From: Pyrodictiaceae archaeon
GTDB lineage: Archaea; Thermoproteota; Thermoprotei_A; Sulfolobales; Pyrodictiaceae
Length of the DNA: 24,404 nt
Direction of reading: 5' to 3'
Assembly (NCBI GenBank): GCA_027046105.1
Contig: JALTZQ010000022.1
Span: 771 to 25,174, forward strand
The translations under genes and the position numbers were made by a program. Positions 5,834 through 13,583 of this stretch are shown piece after piece (position 1 is the stretch's first letter; each line of letters starts with the position of its first letter). The notes beneath the pieces were generated by a model that had not been told where the DNA came from, did not search any database, and saw only the letters and a list, made by a program, of their open reading frames with translations.

Positions 5834-6928
5834 ATGCCTCTTGGGGGAGAAGTAGCTGTTAGGAAGAGCCTTACGCGTCGTAGAGCCCTCTTGTGGGAGC
5901 CCGTAGAAGCTACTAAACGTCCTGGTCTCGTTCGTTGCAAAGTGTGTGAGAGGAAGTGCCTCATTGCACCAGGTATGACTGGTTTTTGCTGGAACCGTGA
6001 AAACATTGATGGTAGACTATATGTTATTAGCTATGGTTTGCTAAGTGCTGTTGAGAGTAGGCCCATTGAGATTAAGCCATTATTTCACTACTGGCCTGGT
6101 AGTACATCGTTGACTTTTAGTGGTTGGGGATGCAACTACCGGTGCCCATGGTGCCAGAATCATCACTTGTCTTGGACTAAGCCGTTACCAGAGCATAGTG
6201 TATACATGGAGCCTTGGGAGCTTGCAGAGTATGCACGTAAGCTTGGCGATGAAGGTATCTGTGCTAGTTTCAATGAACCAGGTATTCATTTCGAGTACGT
6301 TGCTGATGCTGCTCGTGAAGCACGTAAGCGAGGGCTATACGCGGTCATGGTGACAAACGGGTATTTCACGCTAGAGGCGCTAAGGATTCTTGTAGAAGCT
6401 GGTGTCGACGGCTATAGCATTGATATTAAGGGTTGTCCAAGAAGCTATCGTAGACTACTATCTGCTGACCCTGAATACGTGTTAAGGAATGCACGCAGAC
6501 TATTGGACATGGGTGCACACGTTGAGATGGTGTACCTCATGGTAACGGGTGCTAATGATAGTGATGACTGTGTCAAATGGGTCATAGAAAAGCACATGGA
6601 TATTCTTGGACCTGAGACACCACTTCACATAAACCGTTACCATCCAGCAAATCGTTACCACGAACCCCCGACGCCACTAGATAAGCTCCTAAAGGCGTAT
6701 CAGTACGCGAGACAGGTTGGGCTAGACTATGTCTACATAGGCAATACTCCCCTAGAAGAGTACGAGGATACAGTTTGTCCAAAGTGTGGAAAGAAGTTAA
6801 TCGTTAGACGAGGCTATACACTGGTTGAGTACAGGCTAGATGGTAATCGGTGTCCTAGATGTGGCCACCAGATTCCATTAACTGGTAAGCCTATCTTCAA
6901 GCCGATACGTTGGACAACAATTTACTAG
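5834..6928 (+). CDS. AmmeMemoRadiSam-type radical SAM enzyme (PflA-like, COG1180 group)
   Basis: 364 aa. The radical SAM cluster motif CxxxCxxC is in GWGCNYRCPWCQNH (C100, C104, C107). The N-terminus carries extra cysteines (CKVCERKC at 35-42, C52), and the segment GLLSAVESRPIEIKPLFHYW plus PGS before the cluster is typical of this subfamily. A C-terminal zinc ribbon has CPKC (315-318) and CPRC (340-343). It should reductively cleave S-adenosylmethionine with a 4Fe-4S cluster. The partner genes that define the AmmeMemoRadiSam set (Memo-like and AMMECR1-like) are not adjacent, so the substrate is unknown. The start ATG has only a weak purine stretch upstream. A strong hairpin begins 6 bases after the stop. 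Confidence 0.88.
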   Translation: MPLGGEVAVRKSLTRRRALLWEPVEATKRPGLVRCKVCERKCLIAPGMTGFCWNRENIDGRLYVISYGLLSAVESRPIEIKPLFHYWPGSTSLTFSGWGCNYRCPWCQNHHLSWTKPLPEHSVYMEPWELAEYARKLGDEGICASFNEPGIHFEYVADAAREARKRGLYAVMVTNGYFTLEALRILVEAGVDGYSIDIKGCPRSYRRLLSADPEYVLRNARRLLDMGAHVEMVYLMVTGANDSDDCVKWVIEKHMDILGPETPLHINRYHPANRYHEPPTPLDKLLKAYQYARQVGLDYVYIGNTPLEEYEDTVCPKCGKKLIVRRGYTLVEYRLDGNRCPRCGHQIPLTGKPIFKPIRWTTIY

Positions 6929-6934
6929 TCCCTC

Positions 6935-6984
6935 CCGGAGAGCATCGCCATACGATAAACTTTACTGCACAGGATGCTCTCCGG
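6935..6984 (+). terminator. Perfect 12-bp inverted repeat after the radical SAM gene
   Basis: CCGGAGAGCATC (6935-6946) and GATGCTCTCCGG (6973-6984) are exact complements with a 26-base spacer. The stem begins 6 bases after the stop codon. It lacks a following T-run, so it may be an mRNA 3'-end stabiliser or a remnant of a mobile element rather than a terminator. A separate 12-base perfect palindrome, AATGCTAGCATT, lies at 6995-7006. Confidence 0.45.
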
Positions 6985-7166
6985 AGTAGAATGTAATGCT
7001 AGCATTGTAAACCAGGGAATCAGAGTCTATGGAATACTAAGGCTAGTGTGCTACTTGCCAGAATACGCGCTGGGGGTTGTTCAAGTCTCAGTCTCTCCTT
7101 CGCTAGGTTTTTATCTGGGAACTAAAAATGGCTTGACTGTATATTTTGAGTGTCCTAGGCTGCTCT

Positions 7167-7418
7167 CTAGGGCTTCTGTACCTCAAAGACCCTCACTATC
7201 GTTGCTGCGAGATGCTCTGGCTTCGTATACCACTTATCGTAGGTGTATTTCTTACCCTGGAAACTCATCTCTACCTTGTCGCCACGATCATTGATGTTCA
7301 TGATTGTTTGCCCCGATTTGAGTATTTTTAGCGTTGAGCCCACCTTCATCACTTGGTATCCCATATTTGCTAGCTTGGGCTTTATGATGTCCCTTAGTTG
7401 GGTTAGATACTCGCTCAT
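7167..7418 (-). CDS. Small conserved-looking hypothetical protein
   Basis: 83 aa, not recognised. It reads as a compact alpha/beta domain: an N-terminal helix (SEYLTQLRDIIKPKLANMGY), then strands (VMKVGSTLKILKSG, TIMNINDRGDKVEMSFQGKK), then a C-terminal helix (EHLAATIVRVFEV). The charge balance, the lack of low-complexity sequence and a GGTGG ribosome binding site 7 bases before the ATG support it as real. It is favoured over the overlapping plus-strand frame 6974-7294. It lies just upstream of nothing on its strand and downstream of the PGI/PMI promoter region, so it is probably a single-gene unit. Confidence 0.6.
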   Translation of the reverse strand: MSEYLTQLRDIIKPKLANMGYQVMKVGSTLKILKSGQTIMNINDRGDKVEMSFQGKKYTYDKWYTKPEHLAATIVRVFEVQKP

Positions 7419-7506
7419 TACATTCCACCGCGTTTGAACTACCCGCGTATACGGACTCTTAAGAGTTACCCTTCATGGAGGAGAGCCTTGCGAAGAGCCA
7501 TGGCTA

Positions 7507-8517
7507 TTAAATGCTCTGTCCTAGCACCTCATTGGTTGTCTTCCTAAATTTCTTTATGAGGGGTGTCGTGGATGGGTCTACGCCACGTAGTCTAGCAATC
7601 TCCATGCTGGTCAAGCCCGCAATGAGTGATCCCCATAATAGTTTTGCTAGTAGAGAAGAACCATCAAGTATGAGGCTACTCGTCTTTGCTCCTGCCTCGT
7701 TTAGGATACCTAGCATACCGCGAAGAAGACTCGTATCTGGCTCTATACGTGGATCTATGCCTAGGACTACCGTGTCTCTTCTATGCTCTAGCCATGCCTC
7801 AACACCATTATGACCCATTTCTGGAACGGGATCCACCATGGCTAGCATTTTAGCGTTCTCGTTAAGCTCGTCCTTTACCCTCCATGCTAAAGGCTCAACG
7901 CTAGGTGGAGCAATAATGACAGTAAGCCCTGCACTAGCAAGGATGCTAGCCAATCCCCTAGCATGGTCAACTATTGGCCTGGTATCGGAGAGGAGTCTAA
8001 CAGCCTCATCCACCATACCATCGACTAGACTATGTATTAGTCCAGACGCTCTTAGAGCACCTAGTAGAGGGCCTAGTAGGGATGGGAACATTGTTCTAGC
8101 TGCAGGCCCTCTCGGAACACTTATAACCATAGCACCATCCTTTGCTGCTTCTTCTCCAAGTTTGCCACCAGAGGCTATTGCTAGGAGACGGCAATTCCTC
8201 CTAGCAGCTTCACGGTAGCATGCTAGTGTTTCTGCAGTATTCCCTGAAAAACTCACTGCAGCAACGAGGACTTCTTTACCTTTAGCCCAGCTTGGAAGCC
8301 TATAGTGCTTCACAACATGTACTGGTACACCACCACTATGCTCAGCTATTACGCGGGTATAATCACCAACAATACCGCTACCACCCATACCACAAACGAC
8401 AACAGCTTCAATACCTTCAAAGACCCCGCCTACCTCAAGACCCCTAGAATAGCCCTCGCGTAGTAGACGAGCCCAGTCAAGATATGTATTCCACATTTCC
8501 TCCGCCACGACATACAC
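7507..8517 (-). CDS. Bifunctional phosphoglucose/phosphomannose isomerase (SIS domains)
   Basis: 336 aa, close to the usual size of the archaeal PGI/PMI family. Residues 41-49 carry the glycine-rich CGMGGSGI, 89-97 the phosphosugar-binding SFSGNTAET, and 217-223 ELNENAK with the catalytic Glu. MGHNGVEAW (234-242) holds the conserved His-Asn, and the C-terminus has the family's DPSTTPLIKKFR. It interconverts glucose 6-phosphate or mannose 6-phosphate with fructose 6-phosphate in the cytosol, feeding gluconeogenesis, glycolysis and glycan precursors. The GTG at 8517-8515 sits in a GAGGTG context. An in-frame ATG seven codons on, just after GGAGG, is a weaker option. It is not in an obvious operon. 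Confidence 0.92.
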   Translation of the reverse strand: MYVVAEEMWNTYLDWARLLREGYSRGLEVGGVFEGIEAVVVCGMGGSGIVGDYTRVIAEHSGGVPVHVVKHYRLPSWAKGKEVLVAAVSFSGNTAETLACYREAARRNCRLLAIASGGKLGEEAAKDGAMVISVPRGPAARTMFPSLLGPLLGALRASGLIHSLVDGMVDEAVRLLSDTRPIVDHARGLASILASAGLTVIIAPPSVEPLAWRVKDELNENAKMLAMVDPVPEMGHNGVEAWLEHRRDTVVLGIDPRIEPDTSLLRGMLGILNEAGAKTSSLILDGSSLLAKLLWGSLIAGLTSMEIARLRGVDPSTTPLIKKFRKTTNEVLGQSI

Positions 8518-8653
8518 CTCTATATTGAACCAAGCAGGGAAGCTGGAGATAGATGGTGCAAAGAGTTCTTGGTAAGTACTTCGGCACGTAACTAGTGGTA
8601 TAGGGTGCAGCTAGAAAAACCATGAAGCTAGGTGGGATGTGGCTTAACACGTG

Positions 8654-8677
8654 AGCTAGGTGACACCAGCCCTAGCT
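8654..8677 (-). terminator. Hairpin at the 3' end of the acylase/membrane-protein unit
   Basis: AGCTAGG (8654-8660) and CCTAGCT (8671-8677) form a perfect 7-bp stem with a 10-base loop. The repeat overlaps the stop codon of the minus-strand gene ending at 8676, so it probably marks the transcript's 3' end. No T-run follows on the minus strand. Confidence 0.4.
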
Positions 8678-9059
8678 ATACTGTTATGGTTTCCTGATGC
8701 TTATGCTCCTCTTCCTGTTTCTTCGTTATGGCTGTGGCTATGAGATATGAGCCTAGGCCTACGAGTCCTGCTTGCAAAGGCTGTAGAATGAATGGCATAT
8801 ATGCTAGGATGCCTAGTTTATCAACTAGTATAGATGCCTCGGTTGGAGCTGCTGCAATGTAGAGTCCTACTAGGGTAGTAACTGCTGCTAGTACAGCTAT
8901 TGCTGGTGCCAGGAATGAATCAAGCCAACGGGTTTGCCGTGCACCAGAGAGGCCTGCTAGTGGTGCGGCGAGGAATGACAATTTGTGTATGAAGAGGGCT
9001 ATAAGCGTGTAGACTGTGTACGAGACTAGTATTGCAGCGAGGAATCTAAGCTTACGCAT
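8676..9059 (-). CDS. Four-helix membrane protein, unknown function
   Basis: 127 aa, not recognised. Hydrophobic segments lie at about residues 7-25 (LAAILVSYTVYTLIALFI), 29-38 (weak), 50-72 (LAPAIAVLAAVTTLVGLYIA) and 83-110 (LGILAYMPFILQPLQAGLVG then LGSYLIATA). A charged, His/Glu-rich tail follows (KKQEEEHKHQ). A very strong GGAGGTGA ribosome binding site precedes the ATG by 7 bases, and the gene starts 20 bases after the stop of the penicillin acylase-like gene. The two are therefore almost certainly co-transcribed. It could anchor, export or protect against the acylase product, but no motif shows this. Confidence 0.75.
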   Translation of the reverse strand: MRKLRFLAAILVSYTVYTLIALFIHKLSFLAAPLAGLSGARQTRWLDSFLAPAIAVLAAVTTLVGLYIAAAPTEASILVDKLGILAYMPFILQPLQAGLVGLGSYLIATAITKKQEEEHKHQETITV

Positions 9060-9079
9060 AACCTATTCACCTCCCATGG

Positions 9080-11698
9080 CTATGGTGGAGTGAATACAAG
9101 TTGTGCGACGATGACTCGTGGTTTTCCTGGGACTGCAGAGTGGTAGAGACCCCTCACCCACGGCTCATACTGGTTATCGTAATACTTGCTGAACGGGTTT
9201 CCACTATTGCCTCCAGGCATCTGGAAAAGAGCTAGTACACGTGCATTAGGATCAAGGTCTGCTACAAACCTTACACTAGGCCCCGCACGAACCCCTTCGC
9301 CAAGCCTTGTTTCTGGTGAAGGGTTAACAGTGTATGGGTCTCCTGGTGCGGGTAAAGGCTCATAGTTTAGCCATGGTATTACGCCTCCTAGTAGATGCGT
9401 TGCGGCATACTGGTGCTTCCTACCCCATAGCCACTCCCTATAATCATTAGTACCGTAGAGTTCACGTAGCTTATTCATAGTCTTGGAGTATGTTTGTGTG
9501 ACAAGACCTACTATATCACTCCAACCAAGTTTCTCTAGATACCAAGTATTGCCTTCAAGAGCTTCCCTTAACATGTACTCCGTTAACTCTAAACGTACAC
9601 CACTACAACCATAATCTGGTTCTAGCCCAGCAGCCTCAAAGACTGGTGACCATAGGGTATCGTGAACTGTTCTTATCCATTCAAAGGCTATCGTCGGCCT
9701 ATAATCATCTACTAACATATTGAAGTCCCAACCCTTAAACACAAAGGTTTTCTCGGGTGCAATGGCTCTAAACAAGCTTATGAAGTTTCGGGCAGCAAGG
9801 CTTACTGTATCGATTTGGATCTCAGCCATATCTGCGAGGCCGGCACCATTCGCTAGCTTTTCCTCGAGCAACTCAACTATTCTCTGGAACCGGTAACGGT
9901 CACACACATAGAGTTGTAGGTTATGGGGTGCACCATGATAGCTATAGTTTGCGGCAATGTAGTTATTGGCTGTCGCAACATAGCCCTTTGGCGGATTCAG
10001 TAGTCTAGGTATCTCACTAAAGGGCATAAAACCTAACCATTCACCTTCACCACGACTACCATTAAATGGATAGAATCCCGTGTTTACGACTAGTCTTGTA
10101 CCCTCTGGTGCTTCTAGGACAAGTATAGGTAGCCTTGTCCTTACAGGTATAAGGCCCGTAGGACTGTAAAGGATGTTGCCTTCCACATCTGCTGCTATAG
10201 CATTCTGTATAGGTGCATAGAAGTATTGTTGAGCCTCAAGCACGTCGTAAACGCTTCTTGCATTCATGACGCGATAAGCCCATACCATTATGGGGCTGGG
10301 CATAGTCGTGGTTGTCTTAACTGCCATTCTCAATCCTTTATACTCAAGCACTGGACCGTGCACGGTCTCTAACACACGATGCTCGATAACCCTATAGTTA
10401 CCCATGGGGTCACGTACTAGTATTCGTTCCAGCCTAGTATTTGCGTTTCTCCACTCACCCATGTAGTAGTACTTATCGCCGCTCCACACATAGTAGTAAA
10501 AGTCGACTACATCGATCATCGAGTTTGTATAGCCGAAGGCTACATACTGGTTACGCCCAATAATAATGAATGGTACGCCTGGGAAGGCAACACCATGCAC
10601 CCACAGCTTAGTCTCCTTTATCTCAACACTCATCTCGTACCAGACGGGTGGTACACTCAGTTGCAGATGAGGATCATTGGCTAGTAATGGGTATCCTGTC
10701 GCAGAGCGACTACCATGAATCACCCAGTTATTGGAGAACACTCCACTTAGTATAAGCGATAGTATGCGTAGTTGTTGGGGCTCACTGAAATCACTGCTAA
10801 GACCTATTAACTCACTTAGTCTCTCTGGCACTACATGCACGTCACTAAGTACTATTACGTCCTCAGGCTTTGCTAATGGTACCGCTGGGCGAAACATGTA
10901 GTCAGTGAAAACATCGATATAGTTCCGCCACTCCGTCCCTGCAATGGTAGCGTTGGAGAGCCAGTCTCTCACGTCGAGAAATAGGCTTAACACCCAGCTA
11001 CCTTTAGCAGCTGCTAGAAGTGCTATCTTTGCATCAGACTCCTTAAAGCCTAGACCATGTATTATGACGTATGCTACAGCCATGGAGTCTTCGGGTCTCC
11101 AAGGCTCTGGCCTAGCACCTAGTATACGGTACTCTACAGGTACACGATCCTCTCGTAGAGTTTGTTCAAGCCATGCATTCACACCCTCAGCATAAGCTCT
11201 CAGTGCCCTCAGAGCACGTTGAGCCCACGTATCACCCTCACGTGCAAGCTCCTCGACAAGCCTAAAGCTTTCCCGGACAGCTACGTGATAACCCAGTGTC
11301 CGCATAAACTTGTCTACTCCTAGTGCCGCCTCACCTACGAGAGCCGAGAGGTTACCATAGCCTATACGCCTCATTACATCCATTTGCCAGAAACGGTCAC
11401 GGGCATGAAGCCACCCTATGACGCGGAAAGCATCCTCCTCGTACTCCGCAATAACATGGGGGACCCCATTGACATCATAGTATACTTCAACTTTGCCACG
11501 TAAGCCTGGAAGCACAATGCTCTCACTATCGAGTTTAGCGTCTAAGGTGTAGCTCCAAAAGCCACTAGCAGGATCGGACAATAGCACTATGAAACGGGCT
11601 ATAGGGTTAAACAGTGAAGCAACACTTGAGAACCCCAAAATGACGAGAAGAATTCCAGTAAGGAGTCTCAACAAGGCCTTTTTTGTCAAGGCACACAA
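9080..11698 (-). CDS. Penicillin acylase-family (S45) N-terminal-nucleophile amidohydrolase
   Basis: 872 aa, within the family's range. A hydrophobic segment at residues 8-30 (LLRLLTGILLVILGFSSVAS) is a signal or anchor. The family start EVYYDVNGVPHVIAEYEEDAF is at 71-91. The autoprocessing site is FSNNW at 321-325, where S322 would become the N-terminal nucleophile of the beta chain. GRNQYVAFGYTN (about 381-392) and VATANNY (574-580, oxyanion-hole Asn) are also conserved. The family cleaves amide bonds of acylated amines, including beta-lactams, acyl-homoserine lactones and peptide-like substrates. The substrate here is unknown. TTG is the start, with GGTGGAG 8 bases upstream. It shares a divergent promoter region with the peroxiredoxin gene. 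It is likely extracytoplasmic. Confidence 0.9.
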   Translation of the reverse strand: MCALTKKALLRLLTGILLVILGFSSVASLFNPIARFIVLLSDPASGFWSYTLDAKLDSESIVLPGLRGKVEVYYDVNGVPHVIAEYEEDAFRVIGWLHARDRFWQMDVMRRIGYGNLSALVGEAALGVDKFMRTLGYHVAVRESFRLVEELAREGDTWAQRALRALRAYAEGVNAWLEQTLREDRVPVEYRILGARPEPWRPEDSMAVAYVIIHGLGFKESDAKIALLAAAKGSWVLSLFLDVRDWLSNATIAGTEWRNYIDVFTDYMFRPAVPLAKPEDVIVLSDVHVVPERLSELIGLSSDFSEPQQLRILSLILSGVFSNNWVIHGSRSATGYPLLANDPHLQLSVPPVWYEMSVEIKETKLWVHGVAFPGVPFIIIGRNQYVAFGYTNSMIDVVDFYYYVWSGDKYYYMGEWRNANTRLERILVRDPMGNYRVIEHRVLETVHGPVLEYKGLRMAVKTTTTMPSPIMVWAYRVMNARSVYDVLEAQQYFYAPIQNAIAADVEGNILYSPTGLIPVRTRLPILVLEAPEGTRLVVNTGFYPFNGSRGEGEWLGFMPFSEIPRLLNPPKGYVATANNYIAANYSYHGAPHNLQLYVCDRYRFQRIVELLEEKLANGAGLADMAEIQIDTVSLAARNFISLFRAIAPEKTFVFKGWDFNMLVDDYRPTIAFEWIRTVHDTLWSPVFEAAGLEPDYGCSGVRLELTEYMLREALEGNTWYLEKLGWSDIVGLVTQTYSKTMNKLRELYGTNDYREWLWGRKHQYAATHLLGGVIPWLNYEPLPAPGDPYTVNPSPETRLGEGVRAGPSVRFVADLDPNARVLALFQMPGGNSGNPFSKYYDNQYEPWVRGLYHSAVPGKPRVIVAQLVFTPP

Positions 11699-11878
11699 AC
11701 CCGGTACTCCACCGTATAGGTTGTTGGGGCGACAAGAACATTATCTTACCAGCCCAAGCCCACCAAATGAGGGGTTGTCCCTAAGGGGCGGCTATCATGC
11801 TCTGGAACTAGTTCTATCTCAGCAGAGTATTGGAGGCTCCTAGCCTCTGTGAGGGTATTAGTTAATGTGCCGGGAGGC

Positions 11879-11931
11879 CTATAATCTGTCTGGAACGAGA
11901 ATCTTGTTCGGTGAACCATCTTGGTTTCACC
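11879..11931 (+). promoter_or_regulatory. Peroxiredoxin promoter and start-site hairpin
   Basis: CTATAATC (11879-11886) is a TATA-like box predicting a start near 11906. The ribosome binding site GGTGAA (11910-11915) can pair with TTCACC (11926-11931), extended by CC/GG (11916-11917 with 11923-11924, T11925 bulged). That places the SD in the stem and the TTG start codon (11921-11923) in the loop and stem. Such a hairpin could reduce translation. Further upstream, GAGGCT-cct-AGCCTC (11833-11847) is a perfect inverted repeat in the shared divergent region. Confidence 0.4.
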
Positions 11932-12388
11932 TGGCGAACGTGCTCCAGACTTCAAGCTACCAAGCCACGATGGTGGCGAGGTGAGCCTATCCTCACTTCA
12001 CGGTAAAATAGTTGTCCTGTACTTCTACCCAAGGGCAATGACAAGTGGTTGTACAAGGGAAGGCAAGAGATTCAATGAGTTACTGGAAGAGTTTGAGAAG
12101 CACGGAGCAGTGGTTATAGGTATCAGCACAGATCCCGTTGAGCGTAACCGCGTCTTTGCTGAGAAGCACGGCTTTAGATTTAAGCTTCTAAGCGATACTG
12201 ATGGTAATGTTGCTAAAGCCTATGGCGTTCTTAGGAAGAGTTGTGGTGGGAGACCCTCAGCAGACAGGGTTACATTCATTATAGACCCGGAGGGCCGTAT
12301 AGCTGCTGTGATAAAACGTGTAAGACCAGCAGAGAAGCACGCCGATAAAGCACTTGAGGAAGTCCGTAAACTTGCAGAAAGGCGTTAA
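11921..12388 (+). CDS. Bcp/PrxQ-like peroxiredoxin
   Basis: 155 aa. The active-site PxxxTxxC motif is YPRAMTSGC, with P37, T41 and peroxidatic C44. A conserved Arg follows in ADRVTFIIDPEG. It reduces H2O2 and organic peroxides in the cytosol using thiol donors. The usual PrxQ resolving Cys five residues after the peroxidatic one is absent (K49). The only other Cys is C108 (RKSCGG), which could act as an alternative resolving residue, or the enzyme may work as a 1-Cys type. The start is TTG with GGTGAA 6 bases upstream. The gene ends 54 bases before the convergent carbamate kinase, with a pyrimidine-rich stretch between (12401-12416). Confidence 0.9.
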   Translation: MVSPGERAPDFKLPSHDGGEVSLSSLHGKIVVLYFYPRAMTSGCTREGKRFNELLEEFEKHGAVVIGISTDPVERNRVFAEKHGFRFKLLSDTDGNVAKAYGVLRKSCGGRPSADRVTFIIDPEGRIAAVIKRVRPAEKHADKALEEVRKLAERR

Positions 12389-12442
12389 GAGCCCTCATGG
12401 TACATCTTTTCTTCCTCACACCATCTATAAATAATGCTCCAT

Positions 12443-13390
12443 CTACGGCTTTATTATTGTCCCCTTCACACCACGTACAACATCGACTCCATCCTCCAGT
12501 CTTCCTATGATTGCGAGGCGCTCCGTTTTTTCAACGAACATTATTGCTGCTTCCACCTTTGGACCCATACTGCCTGGCGGGAATTGTCCCTCTTCAAGGA
12601 GTCTACGTGCTTCACCTACTCTCATCTCGCGAAGGAGTCTTTGACCTGGTTTACCATAGTCTATGTAGACTCCTTCCACATCAGTAAGTATGACGAAACG
12701 ATCCGCACCCAAGCCTATCGCGAGCACTGCTGAGGCAAGATCCTTATCTATTACAGCCTCTACACCCTCAAGGCCATGATCAGCCTCTGTCACGGGTATA
12801 CCTCCACCACCAACACATATAGTGATATAGCCTTTCTCTAGAAGGTCACGGATCACATCTAGTTCGACTACCCGATGGGGCCGTGGACTTGGCACTACAC
12901 GGCGCCAGCCACCACGGGGATCCTCGGCAAAAACCCATCCACGGTTCTTAGAGAGCTTCTCAGCTTCCTCACGACTATAGTATGGGCCAACGAATTTTGT
13001 TGGATGCTTAAATGCAGGATCACCACTGCTGACAACGACTTGGGTTACTATGGTGGCTACACGTCTACCCAGCCCTCTCTCCTCCATGGCATTACCTATA
13101 GCTTGTTGAAGCATATAGCCGAGCCAGCCCTGCGTCATCGCGTTAGCTATGTCTAGGGTTTGTGGTGGTATACGGTGACGTAGCCCCTCCATCCATTCAA
13201 GTATAATCCCTACCTGGGGGCCATTGCCGTGAGTTACTGCTACATTGTAGCCACTAGAATACACGTCAACAATGGTCTTTGCTGCTATCCTGACACGACG
13301 CCACTGCTCATGGGGGAATGCAACTGCACCTTTTGGGAGAAAGGCGTTGCCGCCAAGGGCTATAACGACGAGAGGTTTCCCTGGCAACAC
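12443..13390 (-). CDS. arcC: Carbamate kinase
   Basis: 315 aa, the normal length. Family motifs run in order: VIALGGNAFL (8-17), THGNGPQVGIILEW (about 53-66), KHPTKFVGPYYS, ICVGGGGIPV (phosphate loop), EAVIDKDLASAVLA and ILTDVEGVYIDYG. It catalyses the reversible transfer of phosphate between carbamoyl phosphate and ADP, giving ATP from arginine or citrulline breakdown, or making carbamoyl phosphate. No arginine deiminase or ornithine carbamoyltransferase gene is nearby. The start is GTG (13390-13388) preceded by GAGGGGG. It is divergent from the K+ channel gene and shares a 190-base regulatory region with an obvious dyad. Confidence 0.95.
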   Translation of the reverse strand: MLPGKPLVVIALGGNAFLPKGAVAFPHEQWRRVRIAAKTIVDVYSSGYNVAVTHGNGPQVGIILEWMEGLRHRIPPQTLDIANAMTQGWLGYMLQQAIGNAMEERGLGRRVATIVTQVVVSSGDPAFKHPTKFVGPYYSREEAEKLSKNRGWVFAEDPRGGWRRVVPSPRPHRVVELDVIRDLLEKGYITICVGGGGIPVTEADHGLEGVEAVIDKDLASAVLAIGLGADRFVILTDVEGVYIDYGKPGQRLLREMRVGEARRLLEEGQFPPGSMGPKVEAAIMFVEKTERLAIIGRLEDGVDVVRGVKGTIIKP

Positions 13391-13413
13391 ATTGCCCCCT
13401 CTTAGATGGAATG

Positions 13414-13486
13414 TAGGGTTTCGAGCCCTAGAGCATACACGTGTATAATCGTTTGGAACAAGGGGTTTTATTCATTGGTTCCAAAC
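13414..13486 (-). promoter_or_regulatory. Dyads in the divergent arcC / K+ channel region
   Basis: GTTTGGAAC (13451-13459) and GTTCCAAAC (13478-13486) form a perfect 9-base inverted repeat with an 18-base spacer. The spacer contains a TATA-like AATAAAA on the minus strand (about 13466-13473), and another TATA-like GATTATA lies at about 13445-13451. A second repeat, TAGGG/CCCTA (13414-13418, 13426-13430), would lie in the arcC leader. The arrangement fits an operator straddling the arcC promoter. Confidence 0.45.
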
Positions 13487-13583
13487 AGAACAGTATAGTC
13501 GGTTAGGCACATACGTGATATGTGATAAGGCTTGTTTCCCTAATGGCGTAGGAAGGGGTTTCGTAGAGGGTGTGTAGCGGGTT

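Noticed and set aside
5740..6006. Minus-strand frame of 88 codons over the radical SAM start
   Set aside because: It is a shadow of the coding strand of the radical SAM gene, with no domain and no promoter.
6974..7294. Plus-strand frame of 106 codons
   Set aside because: It starts inside the right arm of a hairpin, has no ribosome binding site, and overlaps the better supported minus-strand gene at 7167-7418.
12426..12433. TATAAATA between the convergent peroxiredoxin and carbamate kinase genes
   Set aside because: A plus-strand transcript would only run antisense through arcC. The AT-rich stretch is more simply part of a 3'-end signal.
13414..13430. T-arm-like 5-bp stem with 7-base loop (possible tRNA)
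   Set aside because: The loop does not match TTCRANY in register, and no acceptor, D or anticodon arms are found nearby.
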